Positions 58,175 to 64,000 of a DNA stretch of 64,000 nucleotides are shown here, one piece after another. Made by a program: the position numbers and the translations under genes. The stretch's first letter is position 1, and every line of letters begins with the position of its first letter. Location of the stretch: the NCBI GenBank assembly GCA_020851655.1, contig JADZCI010000306.1, forward strand, positions 29,103-93,102, read 5' to 3'. The notes below the pieces were generated by a model, which saw nothing but the letters and a program-made list of their open reading frames with translations, searched no databases and was not told where the DNA came from. Source of the stretch: Bryobacterales bacterium. GTDB taxonomy: Bacteria; Acidobacteriota; Terriglobia; Bryobacterales; Bryobacteraceae.

Positions 58175-60412
58175 CTATCGAGCCGTGCTGGCTGGCGCGG
58201 AGGCCGCCGGCGCCGGGGACGCTTCAACTGGCGCCTCGTGATCGTTGCTCGCGTACCGTTCGAAGAACTCAACGATTCTCAGCATGTGATCCATGCGCTG
58301 CAATGGTGGTCCGGAGCGGGTCAGCTCGTGACCAATGTTCGGATACCGGACATACTCGACCGGCTTGCCTTGCTGCTTGAGGGCGCGGTAGAGCATTTCG
58401 CTTTGCGCTACGCCGGTGCGGTAATCCTGGCTTCCGTGCAGGATCAGGAGAGGCGTCCTGATCCTTGAAACGTAGGTGAAGGGCGATTCGCGCTCCAGGA
58501 TTCTGCGCGTTTCGGGATCCCAGGGCAATCCGCCAAAGGAGTTCTCCACCAGCCGGAACGCGTTACCTTCTCCATAAAACGTCGTCAGGTCGTAAACGCC
58601 CCGCTGCGCTGCCGCGGCCTTGAACCGGTGATCATGACCCACAATCCACGCGGTCAAGTAGCCCGCGTACGACCCGCCGGTAAGAAACAAGCGCGCCGCG
58701 TCGATCATCGTGTATTTCTTGACCGCATCGTCCAGAGCGGCGAGAACATCTCCCGACGGCCCTTCGCCCCAGTTCTTGAAGTTTGCCTTGGCGAACTTGA
58801 TTCCATAGCCCGTCGAGCCGCGCGGGTTGGCATAAACGACCCCATATCCCCACGCGCAGAAGGTCTGAAACTCGTGCCACATCGTGAACTCACCCGGTCC
58901 CCACATGGCGGCGGGCCCGCCGTGCATGTCCAGGACCCACGGATACTTCTTGCCGCTCTCCGCGCCAGCGGGTTTCATCACCCAATACTGCACTCTTGTG
59001 CCGTCAGGACGGGTCAGCCAGTAAGTTTCGGGTAGCACAACCGTCTTGGCGGCAAGCCACGGGGAATTCAGCTCAGTCAACTGCCGGATGGCGCCGGATT
59101 TCTCGCGGACGTATAGCTCACTCGGATTCTCAACCGTCGTTTGCGCGAAGACGATGCGCCCCGCGGCCTCGTCGAACGCGTTCACACCGGCCGGCTCGCT
59201 GACGACGCTGGTCAGTTCGCCGTTCTCCGCCAGTTGCTTCAGCGGGAATCCGCCCTGCCACGCCCCGGTGAACAAGATTGCGCCGTTGGAAGCCACGTGT
59301 TCTCCCTGAACCGCGCCATCCCAGGCTTTGGACAGGAGACTGTAGTCCTCGGTGGCCAGCGCCAGCCTGGCGATTCGCCGGGTTCTAAAATCGTCCAGGT
59401 CCTGGACGGCAATCAACAGCGCCCCGCCATCCGGGTACCATTGCGGGCTGGAGAACGAGAACCCACTCCGGTCCAGGACGACACGGCGTTCGTGCGTCTT
59501 GACCGTAATCACGACGATGTTACTCCGCCGTACGCGGTCGGGATGTTCGTTGGACGCTGGCATCGAGACGCAAGCCAGCCGCGCCGCATCAGGCGACCAT
59601 TCACAGTTTGAGTGGGCGTAGAAGCCGCGGGTCAGTTGGGTGGCTTTGTTGGCGTTCTCCAGGTCGATCAGCCACGCTTGGGGCAAGCGTGCTTCTCTTT
59701 GTAGCGTCTGCTCGTCCTGGAAATTCAGCCGTGTGATGACGGCCGGGTTGTCCTTCGACGCGTTGGCTTCAAGCCACGTGCGGATCGCCTGGCGGTCCCC
59801 ATCCGGCTTGGCCACTGGCTTCGGGTCCTCGGGTTTGGCGCCCGGCGCGGGCCGGTCGTAATCGAACCAGTCGCGCGCCGGCCGCTCCAGGGCGAATTGC
59901 GGCTTGCCCGGAATCTTCGATAGTGGAATGGCGGAAGTAACCAGGAGCGCTTTGCCGTCCGGGCGCCATACGGGCCGGCTCGCGCCATTCTCCAGGCTCG
60001 TCACTGCCTGGGCTTCACCACCCAATGTGAGAGGCAGCAACCACACCTGCGGCGCCGGCCGTTCCTTGGCCGGACCGGTGCGAACGAACGCGAGTTTCCT
60101 GCCGTCCGGGCTGATTGCCGGACTGCTGTCGCTCCGGTCTCCAAACGTTAACTGGACCGGCCGGGAATTCGCATCGGCCAAATCGATTCGCCACAAATGG
60201 GTCCGGTAGCTGTACGCCGGCTCGCCTTTCGGGTCCGTGGGCGCTTCAGTGTGGATCGATCGAACGGCGTACACAGCCATTGCGCCGTCCCGCGACAGGG
60301 TGACGTCGACAACCTGCTGGATCTTCAATAAATCGGTGGCAGTGATCGGGAGCTTGGCGCTGTTTGCGTACAAAATTGACCCGCTCAAAGCAAGCCAAAC
60401 CGGGCATCGCAT
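58175..60412 (-). CDS. S9 family prolyl oligopeptidase (acyl-aminoacyl peptidase-like)
   Basis: This 745-residue exported serine peptidase has a signal peptide (CPVWLALSGSILYANS). A seven-bladed beta-propeller (about 40-480, blades such as RPVQLTFGDRSDSSPAISPD and SNCEWSPDAARLACV) precedes the hydrolase domain: VLDMHGGPAAMWG, the nucleophile in LTGGSYAGYLTAW, Asp in LILHGSQDYRTGV and His in NIGHELTR. Its ATG lies only 30 bases from that of trpE(G) on the other strand, so the two promoters must overlap coding sequence. Confidence 0.95.
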   Translation of the reverse strand: MRCPVWLALSGSILYANSAKLPITATDLLKIQQVVDVTLSRDGAMAVYAVRSIHTEAPTDPKGEPAYSYRTHLWRIDLADANSRPVQLTFGDRSDSSPAISPDGRKLAFVRTGPAKERPAPQVWLLPLTLGGEAQAVTSLENGASRPVWRPDGKALLVTSAIPLSKIPGKPQFALERPARDWFDYDRPAPGAKPEDPKPVAKPDGDRQAIRTWLEANASKDNPAVITRLNFQDEQTLQREARLPQAWLIDLENANKATQLTRGFYAHSNCEWSPDAARLACVSMPASNEHPDRVRRSNIVVITVKTHERRVVLDRSGFSFSSPQWYPDGGALLIAVQDLDDFRTRRIARLALATEDYSLLSKAWDGAVQGEHVASNGAILFTGAWQGGFPLKQLAENGELTSVVSEPAGVNAFDEAAGRIVFAQTTVENPSELYVREKSGAIRQLTELNSPWLAAKTVVLPETYWLTRPDGTRVQYWVMKPAGAESGKKYPWVLDMHGGPAAMWGPGEFTMWHEFQTFCAWGYGVVYANPRGSTGYGIKFAKANFKNWGEGPSGDVLAALDDAVKKYTMIDAARLFLTGGSYAGYLTAWIVGHDHRFKAAAAQRGVYDLTTFYGEGNAFRLVENSFGGLPWDPETRRILERESPFTYVSRIRTPLLILHGSQDYRTGVAQSEMLYRALKQQGKPVEYVRYPNIGHELTRSGPPLQRMDHMLRIVEFFERYASNDHEAPVEASPAPAASAPASTAR

Positions 60413-60442
60413 GTATCAAATGGTACGCTAAGAATTTCCCCC

Positions 60443-62581
60443 ATGCCGCAGCTTCGCTACGAGACTAAGTCCGGAATCAGTGTCACCCGGACCGCGTCCC
60501 GGCTGGCCTTCAAACGAGGTCTCCGGCGCGTTCTGAAGCAGTTGGACCGGAATTGCGGGATCTATCTCTCGTCGGGTTACGAGTACCCGGAGCGATACTC
60601 GCGCTGGGACATTGCCGCGGTCTGCCCGCCGCTGGAAATCGTCGGACGCGGCCGGCGGATCGAATTTCGCCCCCTCAACCAGCGTGGTGAAATGCTGGCC
60701 GAAATGCTGCTGGCCGTGCTCGCGCCCCATCCGCACTGGGAGTCGTTGGAACGGCAGGGCGCCATGCTGGCAGGCCAGCTACGGCCGCTGCCGGAGTTGT
60801 TCCCCGAAGAAGAGCGCAGCAAGCAACCCTCGATCTTTTCGATCCTGCGAGCCCTGGTCGAGGAATTCCGGAACCCCGAAGACTCGCATCTGGCGCTCGT
60901 CGGCGCGTTCGGTTACGATCTTCTGTTCCAGTTCGACCCGATCGTGCCGCGGCTTCCACGCGGCGAGACCAAAGACCTGCACCTCTTTCTGTGCGACGAA
61001 ATCTACTTCATGGATCGCAAGAAGGAGATCATCGAACGCTACCGGTACGACTTCGATTTCGAGTCTCTTTCGACACTGGGCTTGCCGCGGACCGGACGGA
61101 AGCTGACGGCGCCGCGGGCGGCTGCCTCTCCCGAAGTCGTCTCCGACCAGGCGCCGCGCGAGTACATGGCGGGCGTGGAACGGGTCCGCGAGGGGATGAA
61201 GCGCGGCGACTATTACGAGGTGGTCCTGCGCCAGACCTTCTCGGCCGGCTACGGCGGCAGCCCGGCGTCGCTGTTCGAGCGCGTCCAACAGATGAGCCCG
61301 AGCCCCTACGAGTTCCTCCTGCAATTGGGCGATGAGCAACTGATCGGCGCTTCGCCGGAGATGTTCATCCGGGTCGAAGGACGCCGCGTGGAAACCTGCC
61401 CCATCTCAGGCACGGCGCGGCGCAGCGGAGACCCGATGCGCGATGCCGACGCCATCCGGGACCTGCTTGCCTCGGTCAAAGAAGAATCCGAATTGACGAT
61501 GTGCACGGATGTGGACCGGAACGACAAATCGCGCGTTTGCGTGCCTGGGTCGGTTCGCGTCATCGGGCGCCGCCTCATCGAGTCCTACGTGAGCCTGTTT
61601 CATACTGTGGATCACGTGGAAGGTACGCTCGCCGAGGGGTTCGATTCGCTCGACGCCTTTCTCTCGCACATGTGGGCGGTCACCGTTATCGGCGCGCCGA
61701 AGAAGGCCGCGGCTCGGGCCATCGAGCAGATTGAAAAGGACGCGCGAGGCTGGTACGGCGGCGCGGTCGGCATGCTCTCGCTCAACGGCGATATCAACAC
61801 AGGCATCCTCATACGGACGGTCCATCTGAAAGATGGAATCGCACGCTACCCCGCCGGGGCCACGCTGTTGTACGACTCGGTTCCGGAAAGTGAAGAAGCG
61901 GAGACACGGCTCAAAGCGGCGGGCTTTTTCCGCGCGTTTGCCCCGCCGGCGGCCGTACCGGCGCCGCGTTTGACGGCGCCATCCAAGGGACCCAGGTTGC
62001 TCTTCGTCGACAACGACGACTGCTTCATCCAAACCCTTTCAAACTACGTCCGCCAGACGGGCGCCGAAGTGGTTACCTACCGCGCCGGATTCCCGCTCAG
62101 CCTGATTGACGAGATCAAGCCCGCGTTGATTCTGATCAGCCCGGGACCCGGACGTCCCTCCGACTTTGGTGTGCCCGGCTTGGTCAGGTACGCGGCGAGT
62201 CACGGAATCCCGGTATTCGGCGTCTGCCTGGGCTTGCAAGGGATCGTTGAGGCGTTCGGCGGCGAACTCGGCGTGCTCGATTACCCGATGCACGGAAAGT
62301 ATTCCATCATTCACCACACGAACACCGGCGTGTTCGAAGGGCTTCCGCCCATGCTGAAGGTCGGGCGTTATCATTCGCTCTACGCGATCCCTGAAAAACT
62401 GCCCGCGGTGCTGGAAGTCACCGCCGAGTCCGAGGACGGCGTCATCATGGGCGTCCGCCACCGCGATCTGCCGGTTGAGGCTGTGCAGTTCCACCCGGAG
62501 TCGATTCTGTCGCAGGACAACGAGTGCGGGCTGCGGCTGATTCGCAACGCGGTGCGGATTTACGGCCACGCGCGGGTCTAG
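60443..62581 (+). CDS. trpE(G): Fused anthranilate synthase TrpE(G)
   Basis: It converts chorismate and glutamine to anthranilate, first step of tryptophan synthesis (EC 4.1.3.27). The 712-residue chain has a TrpE-type chorismate-binding domain (about 1-505: PISGTARRSGDPMRD, ELTMCTDVDRNDKSRVCVPG, RLIESYVSLFHTVDHVEG, LSHMWAVTVIGAPKKAA) joined to a class I glutamine amidotransferase (about 518-712: LISPGPGRPSDFG, the active Cys in FGVCLGLQGIVEAFGG, and the His-Glu pair in VQFHPESIL). This order and length match the single-chain TrpE(G) of rhizobia; it is less common elsewhere. No other trp gene is adjacent. I see no leader peptide or attenuator, and no ribosome site before the ATG. Confidence 0.95.
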   Translation: MPQLRYETKSGISVTRTASRLAFKRGLRRVLKQLDRNCGIYLSSGYEYPERYSRWDIAAVCPPLEIVGRGRRIEFRPLNQRGEMLAEMLLAVLAPHPHWESLERQGAMLAGQLRPLPELFPEEERSKQPSIFSILRALVEEFRNPEDSHLALVGAFGYDLLFQFDPIVPRLPRGETKDLHLFLCDEIYFMDRKKEIIERYRYDFDFESLSTLGLPRTGRKLTAPRAAASPEVVSDQAPREYMAGVERVREGMKRGDYYEVVLRQTFSAGYGGSPASLFERVQQMSPSPYEFLLQLGDEQLIGASPEMFIRVEGRRVETCPISGTARRSGDPMRDADAIRDLLASVKEESELTMCTDVDRNDKSRVCVPGSVRVIGRRLIESYVSLFHTVDHVEGTLAEGFDSLDAFLSHMWAVTVIGAPKKAAARAIEQIEKDARGWYGGAVGMLSLNGDINTGILIRTVHLKDGIARYPAGATLLYDSVPESEEAETRLKAAGFFRAFAPPAAVPAPRLTAPSKGPRLLFVDNDDCFIQTLSNYVRQTGAEVVTYRAGFPLSLIDEIKPALILISPGPGRPSDFGVPGLVRYAASHGIPVFGVCLGLQGIVEAFGGELGVLDYPMHGKYSIIHHTNTGVFEGLPPMLKVGRYHSLYAIPEKLPAVLEVTAESEDGVIMGVRHRDLPVEAVQFHPESILSQDNECGLRLIRNAVRIYGHARV

Positions 62582-62651
62582 TGTAGTGGCGCCGGAGACA
62601 CAAGGAATCCTGATGGCCTCGCCGCCGCGCGCAACAGGATACTGGAAATAG

Positions 62652-63962
62652 ATGGAAGTTGCCGTTCTCGGCGGCGGGCTCGCCGGGCTTGCCGCGGCTG
62701 CCGCGCTCGGCGGCGCCGGCCACCACGTCACCGTCCTCGAAGCCCGCCCTTTCCTGGGCGGACGCGCCACCTCGTTCCCGCTTTCAGCGGCCGATACGTC
62801 CGAGATCATCGACAACTGCCAGCACATCCTGCTGAGGTGTTGCGTCAATCTGCTGGACTTCTATCAGCGCTTGGGTGTCCGCGACCGGGTGAAGTTTCAT
62901 CGTGAGTTCTACTTCATCGAACCCGGCGGACGGACCTCCGTGGTCAAGGCGGGAGTCTTGCCCAAGCCGCTGCATTTAGCAGGGAGCTTTGCCACTCTGC
63001 GCTTTCTGTCACTGGCCGACAAGATCGCGGTCGCCAGGGGACTCATGGCCGTACGCGCCGACCACAAGACCCGGCGGGACCTTGACCGCATTACCATGCT
63101 TGACTGGCTCAAAGAGAAGCGGCAGACGCCCGCCGCCATCGAGCGCTTCTGGCGGCAGGTCCTGGTGAGCGCGATCAACGAGGAACTCGACCGCATGGCC
63201 GCCCTGCACGGCCTGCAAGTTTTTGCACTGGGCTTTCTGGCGCGGCCGGACTCTTACGAGATGGGCATTCCTGCCGTCCCCTTGGGGCAGTTGTACAGTT
63301 CCGATTGCTGGAAAAAACTGCCCTGTGTCGATATTCGCCTGCGCTGCCCGGTCACGGTGTTGCGCATTGAGAACGGCAAGATCGCCGCGCTGGAAGCGGG
63401 CGGGCAAACGGTGACCGCCGATGCCTATGTCAGCGCGCTCCCGTTCGAGCGATTGCAGGTGCTCGCCCCGGAGTTGGATCTCCCCTACTCCCGCTTCGAG
63501 CACTCCCCCATCACTGGAATCCACCTCTGGTTCGACCGGCCCGTGACCGGCTTGCCGCACGGAACATTGCTGGATCGCACCATCCATTGGTTCTTCAACA
63601 AGTCGGAAGGGCGCTACCTGCAGCTTGTGGTCAGCGCCTCGCGGAGCCTGCTCGAAAAGGGGCGGCAGGAGATTGTCGACCTGGCTGTCGCGGAATTGCG
63701 TGAGTTCCTGCCTGCCGCGCGCGATGCGCAAGTCGTCAAATCGCAAGTGATCAAGGAAGTGCGAGCCACGTTCTCGGCGCGTCCCGGACTGGAGGCGGTG
63801 CGTCCGGGCACAAGGACCCGCCTGAGAAACTTCTTTCTGGCCGGGGACTGGACCCGGTCCGGATGGCCGGCCACCATGGAGGGCGCGGTCCGGAGCGGTT
63901 ACCTGGCGGCGGAGGCCATCACGGCCAACCCAGGACGTTTTCTGCTGCCCGATATCGCGTAG
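62652..63962 (+). CDS. hpnE: Hydroxysqualene dehydroxylase HpnE
   Basis: HpnE reduces hydroxysqualene to squalene with FAD (EC 1.17.8.1) for hopanoid synthesis. The 436-residue protein has the N-terminal FAD site VAVLGGGLAGLAAAAALGG, VLEARPFLGGRATSF, the HpnE-typical DNCQHILLRCCVNLLDFYQRLG, and the C-terminal FAD segment NFFLAGDWTRSGWPATMEGAVRSGYLAAEA. Partner genes hpnC, hpnD and shc are not in the window; the last 38 bases after its stop show nothing. It lies 70 bases after trpE(G) in the same direction. Confidence 0.94.
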   Translation: MEVAVLGGGLAGLAAAAALGGAGHHVTVLEARPFLGGRATSFPLSAADTSEIIDNCQHILLRCCVNLLDFYQRLGVRDRVKFHREFYFIEPGGRTSVVKAGVLPKPLHLAGSFATLRFLSLADKIAVARGLMAVRADHKTRRDLDRITMLDWLKEKRQTPAAIERFWRQVLVSAINEELDRMAALHGLQVFALGFLARPDSYEMGIPAVPLGQLYSSDCWKKLPCVDIRLRCPVTVLRIENGKIAALEAGGQTVTADAYVSALPFERLQVLAPELDLPYSRFEHSPITGIHLWFDRPVTGLPHGTLLDRTIHWFFNKSEGRYLQLVVSASRSLLEKGRQEIVDLAVAELREFLPAARDAQVVKSQVIKEVRATFSARPGLEAVRPGTRTRLRNFFLAGDWTRSGWPATMEGAVRSGYLAAEAITANPGRFLLPDIA

Positions 63963-64000
63963 GCGCTGTCACTCGCCCGCGCCGTACAAGCCGTGCTGGC

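Overview
The window looks like a piece of an Acidobacteriota chromosome, most likely from the Solibacter/Bryobacterales branch. The signs are two very large Oar-like TonB-dependent receptors with an N-terminal carboxypeptidase-regulatory domain, a GWxTD-domain protein, many Tat-type or Sec-type exported enzymes, and a glycosidase ending in the C-terminal domain first described from 'Candidatus Solibacter' (TIGR03437 type). The DNA is GC-rich and densely coded. I see no rRNA, tRNA, CRISPR array, insertion sequence or phage gene, and no gene-free stretch longer than about 300 bases. The only decayed region is a peptidase pseudogene at about 6.2-7.4 kb.

Layout. 0-9.7 kb: a truncated YncE/phosphoesterase fusion, an Oar-like receptor, an S41 peptidase pseudogene, a GH5 glycosidase with a Solibacter C-terminal domain, and a small anchored protein. 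9.7-12.4 kb: cobalamin adenosyltransferase divergent from a two-subunit B12 mutase whose active-site residues match isobutyryl-CoA mutase, not methylmalonyl-CoA mutase. 12.5-15 kb: a NYN nuclease with two LOTUS domains, a RidA protein and a DUF169 protein. 15-23 kb: a second Oar-like receptor, then gpmA, eno and acs (glycolysis and acetate activation) and a small NTF2-like protein.

23-36.6 kb is one long block on the minus strand, read downward: GWxTD protein, a carboxypeptidase-regulatory barrel protein, hypA-hypB-hypC-hypD-hypE with overlapping ends (maturation of [NiFe] hydrogenase), and then two overlapping genes that are the most interesting part of the window. The first encodes a SIR2 domain fused to a STAND ATPase. 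The second encodes a 1580-residue protein with its own P-loop domain, HEAT repeats, about seven membrane segments and a TPR tail. Together they resemble a split, membrane-anchored relative of SIR2-STAND (Avs-type) anti-phage proteins.

36.8-43.2 kb: a queuosine-precursor transporter, a small secreted protein, and a minus-strand run of aldo/keto reductase, superoxide dismutase, thiE and two amino-acid permeases. 43.2-47.3 kb: an Lhr-type helicase. 47.3-60.4 kb: mostly exported catabolic enzymes (Gfo/Idh oxidoreductase, esterases, PEP-mutase-like enzyme, metallophosphoesterase, M20 and S9 peptidases, di-haem cytochrome c), with a glycosyltransferase-methyltransferase fusion, a secreted nuclease and YjbQ among them. 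60.4-64 kb: a fused anthranilate synthase TrpE(G) and the hopanoid gene hpnE.

As a whole the segment suggests a soil-type heterotroph that takes up complex polymers, uses branched or short-chain acyl-CoAs through B12 chemistry, has a [NiFe] hydrogenase elsewhere in the genome, and makes hopanoids. All functions are read from motifs and family knowledge; no database search was run.
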